Assembly: GCA_034509925.1 (NCBI GenBank) | Contig: CM067527.1 | Location: forward strand, 1,562,001 to 1,626,000 | DNA from: Hirudinaria manillensis | Taxonomy: Eukaryota; Annelida; Clitellata; Hirudinida; Hirudinidae | DNA length: 64,000 bases | Direction: 5' to 3' | Shown here: positions 1-13,422 of the stretch, in pieces | Position numbering within the stretch: the first letter of the stretch is position 1 | How the letters are laid out: the number at the start of each line of letters is the position of its first letter | Translations under genes and position numbers: made by a program | Notes under the pieces: model-generated | Seen by the model: only the letters and a program-made list of their open reading frames with translations | Databases searched by the model: none | What the model was told of the DNA's origin: nothing

Positions 1-152
1 CGTGTCTTTGGCCGTCATCTGAGTTGACCAATTAAAGTAGTACCAATATTAAATCGTAGATAAATAAATTAGCATATTCGTTATCGACTCGCAATCATTT
101 TAGTAAACTAACAATCAATCCTACAAAAATCCAGATTTTCTAGTCAACTCAC

Positions 153-3100
153 GTTAAGGATGGTGATTGGGTCGTTCACCTCCTGATCTTCAGTCACCTT
201 GGGGGCATAGCTCTTACAATCGGGGAAGGTGGGCTGGGTGTTGACCCTGAATACGTTGACGGTGACGACACCTTCCGTCCGGTGGGACGTGCCCCTGGTC
301 AAACAGCAGGACCCGTCATCCGTGATGGCAACGGACAATTCGAAGGAGGAGATGTTTTGTCCGGCAACGATGGCCCTTTTCAGGGTCACCGCACCGGTGG
401 TTGCGTCCACGCTGAAGTATTCCTCGTTGGTATTGGCTGAAGATGATCATGATGATGATTATGACGATTGTGGCAGTTAGATATGAAGTTGTTTTAGTCA
501 TTTGTTCACAAATTAATTAATTTAATCTTGTTTTGAAAATGATTACAGCAATACCAAGCATGATAATTATAGTATATTAAATCTTGAAGTTAACTGTCTC
601 TCAGTAATTAATCAGAGATCAATGAGATTATTACAAATGGTAAGTTAATTAACTTCCACGACAATTGGTTTCACATTAATATTTAAAAAAAAATGGATGC
701 TTTAAAATTAACATGCAGAGGAAACTAACTGCTGACAACCTACTAAACAATCGATTGACCTGTAATGTAATTTTGTAATGGATAATTTTTGATCAATCAG
801 TTGGTCATGAAATGAATTAGGTGATTAAAGAATAAATCAAGGGGGAGTGAGTGTCATCCTAGTATTGATAGTCAAGTATCTGACATGCAGAATGAATCAA
901 AAGTCAATGAATCATAATCAATGATTGCAGGTCATCAGCTGACCAAATATTAATTTTATAAATGTTCAATTGTTGTCTGGAAGGATTTTAATTCATTAAG
1001 AACAGTTTATTAAATTGCTCTCAACTATTGACAAATGCAAATTAGCATAAGATACAAATCACTTCTGACCAGAAATCTAATACCCGCCAACGTGGTATGA
1101 TTTTACAATTGATCTTTACTGATCAAGTGATGGTTAATCGGCCAATAGGTTGTGTATTGTTTATTCAGTGATCAGTAATTGAATAAGCATCCAAGAATCA
1201 AGTTGATCCAAAGAAATTGGAAATCAATGTCCCAAAACAAGTCATCCACTTACAGTGCTGAAGAGTTTTGGATCCAAAATACAAATACTTTTCTAAAAGG
1301 TGAAAAATTTGATGATGATGATGAAGGTGATGGGTATATAACGAAGGATTTGTTATTTATTATTACGATGATGCTAGGTGACACTTGCCACAACATATGT
1401 TCGCTGTTCCTTGCTTGATAAAAGTGGTAAATGATATTGCCAATGATATCAATAAATTATGATATGTTAAGCAGGTATGTTTCATGATAATCCAGCATTA
1501 AAACCTTACCATTATTACTGCGAAATTTTACTCATCACCATGCGAATAATTTATGAAATAATTGAATATGGTAATCAGTATAGCCACCTCTGGTTAAGCT
1601 AAATGTTATGACGTCTCCATCTGGATCGTAAGCCTGTATGTAAAAGAGAAGTAGGTCAGGTCCTGCCCCCTCCCTGATTGTAATGCTCTGATTGGCTGGT
1701 TCAAAGACGGGTGCTTTGTTGTTCTCGTTCGTGACCCAGATCTATCCAACAAAGTATCAAAATATACTTTTAAAAATGCAATTAGTGAAAAACTAGAATT
1801 AATTAATTACGTTGTTTATGGCAAATAAAACTGGATTCTTTACTAAATGTATTCTCCATCAAAATGTGATCATCGTAGTCACCACCCATCATCATGCCCT
1901 CCAATCTTGAAGTCGAATACCTGCTCGGCAGGTGAAACTTACCTGGACGGTGGCAGTTCCGACCATGGGTGGATCCCCTCCGTCCTTTGCCAGGACTTGA
2001 AACTCATACAAACCTCTGACCACTGACTCGTAATCGAGAGATCTGAAATGTTCAGAAGTAAAACTTGCAACGTTGACCAGGATGGGTCAAGGATTGTTAA
2101 TGTTAAATTGTTATTCGTTTCTTCATTCATGGGAGGAGTTATGTTAATGCTAATGTTAACTAATAATGTTAATTTTGAATTTTGGTATGTGGATTAGGTA
2201 AAATTACTTATAAACCAATTAGAAAATAATTTGTGCTCAGATTTAAAAAAAAAGAAAACACAAACAAACAAACTGTAGTAACCATCCGATACAAATGAAA
2301 ACATTGTTCACTCGCAACAAGAACAACATTGCCCACCTGGCCACTTTGAGGCTGACTAAACCTCTGTCATTGAGTTCTGCTGTGAAGGCGTTGTTTGTGG
2401 TTTCAAAGGTCAAAGTTCCAAGGGCACCGGGGTCATAGTCTCGCACCACCACTGGTGATGAGGAAAGGTCGTTTGTGATCAATATCTTCGTCTTACACAC
2501 GAGAGCCAGGTTAAATTAGCATTAGTTTCGATATCAATATTATATTTCGATGCTCTTTTAACTAATTGGTCACTGGTTAAATTAACAAATAAGTTATTAT
2601 TATGCTCGTTTGGCGTTTGTTATGTTTAGTTTACTGCTTTAGTTTGACAAGATATATTTATAATGCTGATGATTTTCATCGAGTCATTTCCAAAACAAAA
2701 ATCTAATGAATAATTAATTATAATAACAAATAATTTTTAAAATAATAATCTTACTGGTCAAAAGTTCAGTGCCCACGAGTACATTTTCCGAAATGTTGCT
2801 GCGGGTGTGATGCGAGGCTGGGAAGACGGGGGCGTGGTTGACGGACAGGAGGGTGATTACGAGCTGATTAAGGAATCATTAAAATACAATTTAATAAATA
2901 AATAAATAAAAAAACAAACCAATGAACGAAAACAAAACGTTTGTCAACAAACTGTCGTGTTCGTAGAGAATGACGTGAAGCTCTCTTTGACTGTGACATT
3001 GAAGAAGTACTGCCTGATGTCAAGTGCCCAGGTCAACTGTCGTGTCAGCTTCAATGACCCTGTCTGTCCGTCCAGGGTGAAAAGGTCACTGTTTGGGGTC

Positions 3101-4647
3101 ATGGAAAAGGCCAGGGGCAGGCTCTGGAAGGACAGTGCCTCCACCTTGCCTATGCTGTAAAATTTTTATAAATATGCTAATGAGTCCAGGCTCATTATGA
3201 TAATGAGATGAAAGGGTAACCCCTTGAAATGAACTTATAGAATAAATTAATTGACTTCTACTTAATGAGTATTGCAAAAGCTAATGCTAACTACTTTATA
3301 CTAATACTCAAGATGTCAATAACAACATGTATCTTTTATACATTACATATGTATGTATATATATGTTTGTATATGTATATACATTACATATATATATATG
3401 TATATACATTACATACATGTGTAATGTATCCTTTGATATCAAAGCACACAAGGTCAACCTACATGGAATTTGAAGTCGCATTTTCAAAAAAGGTGACATT
3501 GTAAGGCGTCATGTAAAACTGGGGTTCCTTCGTGCCGACCTTGATGTTGAGGCTCTGCGAGTACCCCACGACTGCCGAGGGTAGCTTCATGGCCTGACTC
3601 CGGGCGGAGACGAGGAGGGTGTAGACCCTACCCAACTCGAACTGCTGCCTCCCCACGATGGACACCTCGCCGCTCGACGGATCCACCCCGAACTTTCCGT
3701 CTCCCCCTGGACAGATTGGAGTTCGTGTTTATCAATTGACTAGTGTGACATTAATATATTCATGTATGAAGAAGAGTATTGAATTAATATTCATGAGGGT
3801 GATGATACAATTTGTTTGCCGATGATACACTCTATCACAGTGACTGTGGTGATGATGATGATGTAGACAGGCACAAGATGAGTTCGATGTCACGATGATG
3901 ATGATGTAATTGACTTTCATAATTTTGGAATTTATGATGTCAACGACATATTTGAATTCCAAAAAATTTTCTTCAAAATGGCCAACAATACATCTTATAA
4001 TACTCATCATCACTGGACCAGTTAGAGTTGGTTACTCACTTACAACAATCCCTCCACTCACACGTCTACACATAACTTAACATAATTAATTACCTCAAAT
4101 CAGTAAACTCCCCTGTCAGATACATGCTTATATTTACCTGCTTCCAGATTGTACACGAGGTCCGTAGCACCATAGTCCAAATCCAGAGCCCTCAGGGTGT
4201 AGATGACGGTCCCTGGGCGAATCCACTCGGGGCAAACCGCCCACATTGGCTGAGGTTTGTTGCTAAAGATGGGGTCATCCAGTGATCTCGAAATTATGTA
4301 GATTGTGACTGGGATCTCTAGATAAACTGTAAACGTAATTAGTATCTAAATAACGAATAAATAAATATAAATATAAATAAATTATAAATAACAACATTAT
4401 AAATATTTAATGGATTAATGGAATTTAAGAAATTATTTTGTAATCAGAAATATCAGAATTCTGCCAAGATGATTGCATCAAAAGTCAAACAAAAGTGATT
4501 ATCCTCCTAATGCAGGCAGGTGAACAAGAATCTGTGATTTGAATCACAAATGAAGGCAGTCACAAATTATTCACACTGCAGTGGAGTAACACGACACCCT
4601 CCTCACAGGTCATCATCATCATCATCATCATCATCACCACCATCATC

Positions 4648-4679
<32 letters not shown>

Positions 4680-5306
4680 CATCACCATCATCATCACCAA
4701 GTCAGTGCCTGATGCCCCACTTACAAGTGATTAGTTAAGTATAATAATCTACCAATATATTTTGTTGAATGACTCCATTTTAATCATTAAACCTCCTGTA
4801 TATACAAAAAAATTGCTCAAAAAAGTAGTCAAAAATAAAACTTAAACAACATAACAAATATAAACAAATATCAAAATAAATTTAAAACACAAAATATAAT
4901 AAGAAAACTATTCCAAACAATTCCACATGACAAACAAACAGACAAACAAACCCCTGTCATTCTCCAAGACCTCGACCTGGAAGTCTATCCTCATCCGGTT
5001 CTGACCAAACCCCGGAGTCCTGGAAACGATGCCGGAGTTTGGGTCGACGGAAACTCCCGGGACGTCCGAAGTTCCGTTTGCCAGTCTGTAGGTGATGCTG
5101 GGCAGAGCAGTTTGGCCGATCGCCAAGGAGAACAACTGCCCTCCGGAGTTTTGGAGCTCCCTCGGTATTACGAAAACCTTTCCGTTCTGAGAGACCTGCC
5201 TCTTGTACCTGAGTATCTTGTGTTTTGAGTCGGAAGAGCTTTTCCAGCCGCTGCACGCGGAAAGTAGAAGAAATAAAAGTAAGATCCGTGAGCAGAGATT
5301 CTTCAT
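153..5306 (-). CDS. Cadherin-superfamily protein, N-terminal part (partial gene, 9 exons)
   Basis: Coding exons in transcript order: 4952-5306, 4138-4326, 3463-3706, 2953-3154, 2755-2863, 2337-2451, 1943-2042, 1588-1741, 153-436. Introns are GT-AG, phases agree and the sum is 1,752 nt (584 codons); the last donor is phase 0, so the gene continues past the left edge. The chosen Met (MKNLCSRILL) opens a hydrophobic signal peptide; another Met lies 9 codons upstream. RYKR about 40 residues in looks like a furin site. About five and a half cadherin repeats follow, recognised by inter-repeat motifs such as NHAPVFP, NENNKAPVFE, ISENVLVGTELLT, DYDPG, AYDPDGD and LDYES. The first two repeats are degenerate, and the second contains a stray Cys (WAVCPEW). 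Transmembrane and cytoplasmic parts are outside the window, so the subfamily is not assigned. Likely role: calcium-dependent cell-surface adhesion. Confidence 0.85.
3325..3425. repeat. TATATG/TACATA-rich simple repeat in cadherin intron
   Basis: About 100 bases of alternating TATATATG and TACATTACATA units with internal palindromes, inside the cadherin intron 3464-... downstream boundary region between exons 2953-3154 and 3463-3706. It can fold on itself. No coding signal. Confidence 0.7.
4608..4697. repeat. (ATC)n microsatellite in cadherin intron 1
   Basis: Some 90 bases of ATC units, interrupted by ACC, in the first coding intron (4327-4951) of the cadherin gene. Its read-through gives a Ser/Pro run that is not supported as protein. 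Confidence 0.85.
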
Positions 5307-7677
5307 CGTCGAAGCTGCTGATTTTGGCGTCATAGATGTCTTCGATATGAGTAAATAACTGGTCTCAACTTTTTTTTATAAAAATCGAAACTTCTACAAT
5401 CGAGTAACTTTTCCACTTTCACTCGGTAGAAATTCTAGAATATCCGAAACGAACCTCTGACGGTCGAAACACGTCGCTACTCCGACTGTAAAGCCGCCGG
5501 TAAAGAGTAAGTCTCGTTGAATGCTTTTACGAGTCTCAGTTGCCGATTAGACACGCTCTCAAGCTATTTATGAGAGGTACATTTCATGATAAACGTAACA
5601 TAACGTAACAGGAAGGAAATATCTCTGGTCAGAAGCTGAACTGAAGTGGTTAAGTAATAATAATCTAACTAACTTAACTAACGGCGATTATAAGTACGAG
5701 TAATTCGATTTTGAATTTCAAATGAGTCTTCAAAGCAAACAATTTGCCTGCTTGTGTATACACACCTGTCTGGGGCTCACCTGAGCATAATCATGGCATA
5801 GTGTTTCCAAACAATGACTCCTACGTCCGTAAATGTTCAAGCGCTTATTATATCTTTTTTTTTAAATCATACTTTCTGATTTTAATAAATTTAAACAAAA
5901 ATGTTATTTTTTTTTGGCGAACCAGAAGCTTAAAATTTGAATATAGAGTGCTTGAAATATCTATCTTGAAGGGGAAGGTTACTTATAGAGGCTAAACGTA
6001 AAGTTATTGAAATATTTTCTACCTATATTTTAGCATTTATTGGAAAATCAGATAATAATTAAAAACCAAAATTTAACTCAAGTCTTGAATTACAATAGAT
6101 AAGATAAGAAAAGTAAGAAAAAAAGAATAAGTGATAGATAAGAAAAAAATGATTTCAAATTAATTCTTGAGCATTACATTGTACAGCCATTACAGATCAT
6201 CTGTAATGATCAGGAGTTAGGCTTAATGTTAGGATTAGGGTTAGCGTTAGTGTTAGGGTTAGAGTTAGAGTTAGGGTTAGGGTTAGCGTTAGTGTTAGGG
6301 TTAGGGTTAGGGTTAGGGTTAGGGTTGGGGTTAGGTTTAAGCTATGCTAGACAATGTTGGTATTAAATTTGTTGGCTGTATTGTTCTGTCTATTGGACAA
6401 AATTGAATTTATTTACACGTTAGAATGTTTTTGTTTAGAGTTTTCAAATATTTCAAGTGAAAATTTTGCGCGACATCTGGTGAATGACACCTGGTGAGTG
6501 ACACCTGGCGAATGAACATCTGACAGAAAACATCTGATGAAAAGTTAATCCTTATTTTTTTTTATGTCTACGAATTGCTTTGATAGGGACTATTTAAATT
6601 TATATTTACATTATTATTAATTATTAAATTTATTAATACGAAAATAGTTTATCAACATAAAATTATTTCTACTTTGTCCTAACTAGAGTCATTAACTCGC
6701 TCTTAATTCAGTCCCTATCCACAGGATACATTTAGGGGGGAATCATTGAAATGTCTCTCGCCCTGATAAAGGTGCATTTTACCCATTACAAATTCTATGA
6801 TTTGACTTAGAAACAAAGCCTGCCCACACCGCATGAAAGAAATACTCCAACAACTACGTAGCCTGCTTACCCACATAAAAAAAAATATTCCAACAGCTAC
6901 AAATTGATTTTAAAACAATTTTCAACAAAACTCTGTAACAACATTTGGCCGAATACTGATTACTGCGCACACTGTATTTAAGGGCAATCAAAGTAAACGC
7001 AAGGAGCCGTGAAAGATTAGCATTTCTGCGAGCGATCAAACCAAATTTAGAAACAAAAAATGATGAAAATTATGGGGTTAAGTTATAAATAATATCGTAA
7101 ATAATATTATAATTATGTATCATAACGTTACGTGTGAAGATGACTATTAGAAAGATGCCCAAAAGGACAATAGTGAATTTTGAATACGACTTTTGAAAAT
7201 ATGAAAGAAATTAATTGTAAAAACCAACATTATAATAATAATAATAAAGATAATAATAATAATATTTATAATGTTTAAAAATTATTCATATCCGTTTCAA
7301 TTGATCGAATAATAACATTAGTCGAGAAGAAAATTCACGCGCGAGAACAAGGGCGACAGAAAGAACGAGAGAAAGCTCAATCATCGTCGTCGTCGTCTCA
7401 GCAACGACAACAACAACAGTAACTATGATGTAACAACATAGCGATACTAGCAACAGCAGCAACAACAATAACAACACTCGAGAGAGGAACAACAAAATGG
7501 CCGACTACTTCCCCTCGAATATACAAGAGCATAAAAAGCGACATTCAATCAACCAATCAATCAACCAATCAATCAATCAGTCATTCTTTTCAATCAGCTA
7601 AACACTGGTTAACGAATAATTAGTCATCCGAATGGGCTAATTAATTATTAACGAGACTAATTAATTATTCACGGACG
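5307..7677. other. Intergenic region between papilin 3' end and cadherin 5' end
   Basis: This stretch follows the papilin stop codon and precedes the cadherin start, both on the minus strand. It must hold the papilin 3' UTR (right part) and the cadherin 5' UTR and promoter (about 5310-5600). I see no convincing coding exon. It contains a TTAGGG-like array near 6214-6345, (CAAT)n near 7545-7580 and short AAT runs near 7230-7262. No obvious AATAAA for papilin was found close to its stop. Confidence 0.6.
6214..6345 (+). repeat. Interstitial TTAGGG-like repeat array
   Basis: About 130 bases of GTTAGGGTTAGGG with variants (TTAGCG, TTAGTG, TTAGAG, TTGGGG). Perfect TTAGGG units cluster near 6297-6330. 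It resembles an internal copy of telomere repeat, partly degenerated. Confidence 0.85.
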
Positions 7678-7817
7678 TCAGATGAGACCGGCCTCGCGAC
7701 ACGACCGACAGCAGAACTTCTTGAAGTACTGGTGGTTGCAGAAGCGGGCTCTCACCACCAAATTGCAGTCGGCATAGTTTGGCATGTCCACACAGCTGCT
7801 CTCTTGTACGACCGGAC
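7678..7817 (-). CDS. Papilin last exon: PLAC domain and stop
   Basis: Part of the papilin CDS. Acceptor TTTGTCAAAG-type boundary at 7817/7818, phase 1. It encodes a six-cysteine module with the spacing C-DMPNYADC-NLVVRARFC-...-CCRSC, the PLAC (protease and lacunin) signature that closes papilin and ADAMTS-like proteins. Seven residues after the last Cys the frame ends at TGA (7678-7680). Confidence 0.9.
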
Positions 7818-10800
7818 CTTTGTCATTAACATAATTAATTAATTGGGTCAGTTACTGGCTAACTAACTATTCAAATCAGATCCACGAGGCCTAATTACAT
7901 AGCAACATTAATAATAACAACAACCTAATAATTTTTAATGACACCGACTAGATATTAAAAATATTAAACAAATTTCTAGCAGCTCGTATCAGCTCTCGGG
8001 GTTAGGGTTAGGGACAACAACACGCTCGACTTACGAGTGACATTCAATAGGACCGAATTGGAAGAGACACGGAATCCCAGATCCGAGAAGAGGACCTCGC
8101 ACTTGTAATGGCCTGCGTCTTTCTCACCCACGGCCTCCAGTCTGAGGACGTCGTGGAAGGCCCCATAGTGCCTGAGGACGTCACCGGTGCTGGGCACGAA
8201 TCGCTTGAAGCTGACGGCAAAGTCCTTCTCGTAGCTGTCGACTCCGCTAACTTCGCACTTCAGCTGGACTTCATCGCCGGCCGAGTAGAAACTCTTGTTT
8301 GTTACTAGTTTGGCCTTGACCTGGCCTGAAACAGGTTTGTTATTGTTTCGGTGAAAGAGGAATTTTGAAGTAACAATTTTTATTGTTAAACTTTAAAATG
8401 GCTTTAAAGTGATTTGATTTGAAATGAAGTTTACTTTCATTAATTACTATTCTATTAATATTAATCATCTGTAAATTAAAATCATTGTAAAGGTTAAATG
8501 GTTAACTGAACGATTAGCTGGTCAAAGTTAATTCACTTTTCAGAGGAATCCAAGCAGTTGGCGAATCCAAGGTCACTTCCCTGTTGACATGAGCCACGCA
8601 TTTGTAGTTTCTCGAGCTCTGTGGGGTCAGTTGGAACTCTGCCCTGACGCCGTTGAGTATGAAGGAAGTGCTGACCGGGTGCAGCATCTGGCCATTACCC
8701 TGAAGGGTTATGGGGGTGCCCGTGGATACGCCGGCCGTACAGTCGACCCTCAGAAGTTCCTCGTCGTCAAGGAGTTGTTTGTAGGCGTGCAAAGTGATTT
8801 GGCCGGGCACTGGGGGAGGTATTAGTTATTATGTTGATTATTAATTAGTTTATTTTATATGTCGTTGGCAAGAGATGAGTGAATAATTAAGCACGATTTT
8901 AATATTAATGAGATCCGGCAAAGATTCGAAACAAACTTTATAAGAATAGAAAGAATAATAATAGTAATAATAATCATCATAATAATCCTGACCGACTCTC
9001 TGAAGATTCAACGGCTCCGAAGCGTACTGTCTGCCATGATGCTCGATGAGGCACAGGTAGGTGCCGGAGTCGTCCAGGTCAGAGTTGGAGATGCTGATGT
9101 GGAAGACCTTGTCCTGTGGAATCCTCTCGTCGACGGTGTAGATCTCCTTGTTGTTCCTTTCCCATCTCACCTGGACGTTGTCGTTCTGCGACGCGCCTGA
9201 TACGGCGCACTTGAACATGACCTCGGATTCTCTGCTCTCGACCGACAGCTTGACCCTCAGGCCCTGCCTCAACTGCTGCTGGTGGTGGTTGTCGTAGAGA
9301 CCGGAGGCTGCGTCGAACTCGCTCGGCACGGCGTGATCGTGGACCGGCAGAGTGAATCCGCCCGATTGTTCACCGTGGTAGTAGGCATCCGTGTCCGGAC
9401 TTCCGTGAACTGGGATGAGTGATGGAGAGATTGGTTTGGAGATTTACTCATTAATTATTCCTTACAATGTCGATTAATTAATTAACTGACTAAATCACAT
9501 TATTGATAACAAATGATACCAAAAATCTCCACTAACGACGTATGGTAACCAGGGCATAGTTGGACGTTAAGTTGAAGTGTCTGCTGTGAAGTTCACAGAC
9601 GTATTTGCCTGAATGATCGACATCCTGTTCGATGGACAGGTGGAGTTTGTGGACGAGTGAAGGCTGGTGCTTGTACTCCTCCATAAGTATGCGGTTGTCA
9701 TCGTCCACCTTCTTGAATACCGAATAGGCCTCGCTGGCGTATTGGTCCAAGCCGAAGCCTTCACATGAGAGTACCAACTGGTTATCTTCAAAGCTGGCAT
9801 TCAGGAAGACATCTGCGGAATAACGGTGATTAAAGATGGATGATGATGACGACGACGACGATGATGAAAAACAGTATGCCTCTTTGTGGGGAACTAGTGA
9901 GATGGACAGATGAATTTAACCGACGTTAAATGAATGGATGGAAGGATGGATGAATGAATGAATGGGCAAAGTGCTAATGAAAGTATGACATGAAGATATT
10001 CCACAAAGAGAGATAAATCACAAAATGGTTTGCACCACATTGCTAACCACATTTCAGTCACCACAACAACAACAACAAACGTGTAGTAGTCGCCATCAGC
10101 AGCAGCAACTCACGATAAACGTTGACGTAATATCCCGTCGACTCGAATGATTGGCCGCTGGGCGTTTGGACGACGCACTTGTAGTTGCCGGACTCCGTGG
10201 CATTGAAGGTGACACCGACCTGGCCGTAATCTTGGGCCGTGATACCGGCTACAAGGTCACCGTCCCTCTCGACCATCACCGAGTAGCCGGGCTCTATGTG
10301 ACCTCGGCAGACGAACGTGGTGTACTCGAAGGCTGGCAAGAGTTGCTTATGGGTGTCTATGGCCACCTGCAGCTCTTTCTGCTCCCGGTGGTGTTGTTGA
10401 TGGAGGTGGTCTTGGTGCTGGGTCTGTTCGACACAGTAGCATCGCTGACAGCCGTATTCGTCCGTATCGTATCTAAGCTGCCCTGCACAGTGAAGGTCGC
10501 AAGGTGGACAAACGTGTTGACCTGTGGGGACCAGCAGAACTCTCGGTTAGATTCGTCATGTGTAAATCGATACAAAATATCCGTCGTCTTCATTCTGATG
10601 GAATGCATCAAATAACTTCGGTCCTTATTTATACGATAAAAATAAAATTTAAATGTTATGTTTTTATTGCCCGTTTTTTTTTTCTTGTAAAGGATTCAAT
10701 TATGATTTATTGATTCAGAAGCACTATAGACGAACTCGTTTCCGGCAGACAGATGGCGCGACAATCCTCGTAGCTGTGGAAGTTGTTGCTATTGCCGTTG

Positions 10801-12654
10801 CAGCCGCCGAAGTAGAAGCCGAGGCAGTCGTTCTTCTCGTAGTCAAAGTAGTAGCGTATCTCGAAGTCGTAGCAGGTGCCAGTCTCTCTCGGCTGCGAGC
10901 AGCTCTCCCTGCCGGGCCGTCAAATTTGACGTCGTCATGTGATTTCTTTACGAGCGTCATCGTCGTCTCCATTATCATCGTCCTCACCACCACTATCATC
11001 ATCATCATCGTCAATATCACTACTCCACCAGCATTACTACCACAATTTTTACCATCCTAATTATCATCATCATCACCACCACCACTATCGCCATTGTCAT
11101 CATCATCATCATCATTCCACCTGGAGTATCTCTCCTCCTCCTTTAAGTTCAATCCGCAGTGATGGTAGCAGTGTCCGACGGTCTCGAAGTTGTTTTGGTT
11201 GCCGTTGCATCCGGTATAGTGGAAAGGTCTGCATTGGTTCTTGTCGGGGTCCCAATAGTACCTGAGTTCGTGACCCGAGCACTGACCTAATTCGAGAGGC
11301 AGACTGCAGAACTCTCCTATGGGTAACTTGACCTCGTCCTGGGCCTGAGGCTGGCAGTAGCTGAGACAATCCTCTTTGGTTTCGAACCTATTGGCGTTTC
11401 CTTCGCAGCCTCCGTAATAAAACTCCACGCAGTCCTTGTGCTCCGGGTTGTAGTGCCACTTGATCTCGTAGTTGGAACAGGGTCCCGTGGACGAGGGTAG
11501 CTGGCAGACGTGTTCTGTACGGTTGGCGGGAGAAAGGAATTTGATTTTGGTTGTTTTCAATCAGTTGCTATTATTATCCGACCTGCACTATAAGTCTCCT
11601 GTCCAGTCCCGTCGACCCTGGACACCACCTCCCGCTCTTCCTCCTTCTCTCGTTCGTGATGGTGGACAGAGGTAGACTCCGGGTACGACTCCGGAGGAGA
11701 CACGGGCTGGACCACCTCCTTGCAGCGGGCCTCGCATTCCTCTTGGGTCGAGAACCTGTTGCCGTTGCCATCGCAACCGCCATACCAGAACTGGAGGCAA
11801 TTTTCGTGGGCCGAGTCGTAGTACCATTGAACTTCCCACTCGGAGCAAGGCCCGCGTTCCGACGGCTGACTGCAGACTTCAATTTGCAATTGATTGGTTG
11901 ATTGATTGATCAATCGATTGATTGAATAACTAACTAAATAAATAAATGGTTACCTGATGAGGCTGGAACGTGAGGTTGTGACAGTTCATCTTCGGAGATG
12001 CTGTGAGTTACTCCAGGAAGTTCCTCGCCTCCTTTTGGCACGTGCTCATCAGTGACGCGAAGAGCTGATTGGTCGAAGGATAACATGAATATTAATAACG
12101 TAATAATGATGATGATAATATTGATAGTAATAAATATTATTATTATTATTAATATTTTCAGTAATTATTAACAATCGTTTTAATTACGATATTTAAGAAT
12201 TATTTCATCAATTCAATTTTTTAAAAATAAAAGTAAAAATTAATTAACTGATTTGAAATTAAATAAATAATTAATTAATTAATTCTATTTTGACAAAATC
12301 ATTTACATTTTTGTCACAAAAAGCAGAAAGGCATGCCATGATAAGCTGGTGATCTACATACTACTGAGTCATGCATGATGATGATAATGATGACATTAAT
12401 GTTGATGATGACGACGACGACGATGATGATAATAATAATAATGATGATGATGATGATGATGCTTATGATGATGATTACTGGAATGAAATGAATGAATGAA
12501 CTTGATGATCATTCAATCCTCCACCTGTCAAATCAAAGATTCAGTCAAGTAATCGGATTTAAAATTTATTATATTTATCATAATTAATTCATTTTATAAA
12601 ATTTATTGAGAATATTCTTTGGCCTGTAATAAAGACGTTTTATGGTAAAATTAA

Positions 12655-12705
<51 letters not shown>

Positions 12706-13254
12706 TATATGTTAATATAATGTTATGATAATGTTAAACCATAATATACCGAAGTTGCATTAATAAAAATTAAATGTTAAATATCAGACGATCAATTTAT
12801 TCATTTTCTTTTCAATCTTTCATTCTATTCATTCATTCAATCATTCACTCACTCACTCATTCATTAATTCAGTTGGAAGTTGTTTCGTCAGTTGCAATAA
12901 TAAAAGTACGTCACATCTCAAGGTCATCACCATCATCATCACCATCATCATCATCATCACCGTCGTCATCATCATCATCATCAGGATGACATCCACTCCT
13001 TCATTATCTCTCCCTGTTTCTCATTTTCCAAAACTTTCCCATCAACGAGCAGACGGATGACCTGATTTGAAGACAGGCTCCAAAAAAATAATAAAAATAA
13101 AATAATAAAGTAAAATAATAAAATAATAATAAAATTAAATATTCCAAATTCATCAATTCGTGTCTTTCAATGTGAAACATTTGGTTCCATTTTGTGAGGA
13201 ATGCTAGACTCTCCATGGCATCCATGACACTATTGAGATGGCATTGAAATAACG

Positions 13255-13341
<87 letters not shown>

Positions 13342-13356
13342 ATATAAGATAATAAT

Positions 13357-13422
<66 letters not shown>

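Noticed and set aside
2452-2500. Longer version of the cadherin exon 2337-2451 using an earlier acceptor
   Set aside because: The earlier AGs give the wrong phase; the acceptor at 2452 (ctttcctcatcaccag) has a good pyrimidine tract and correct phase.
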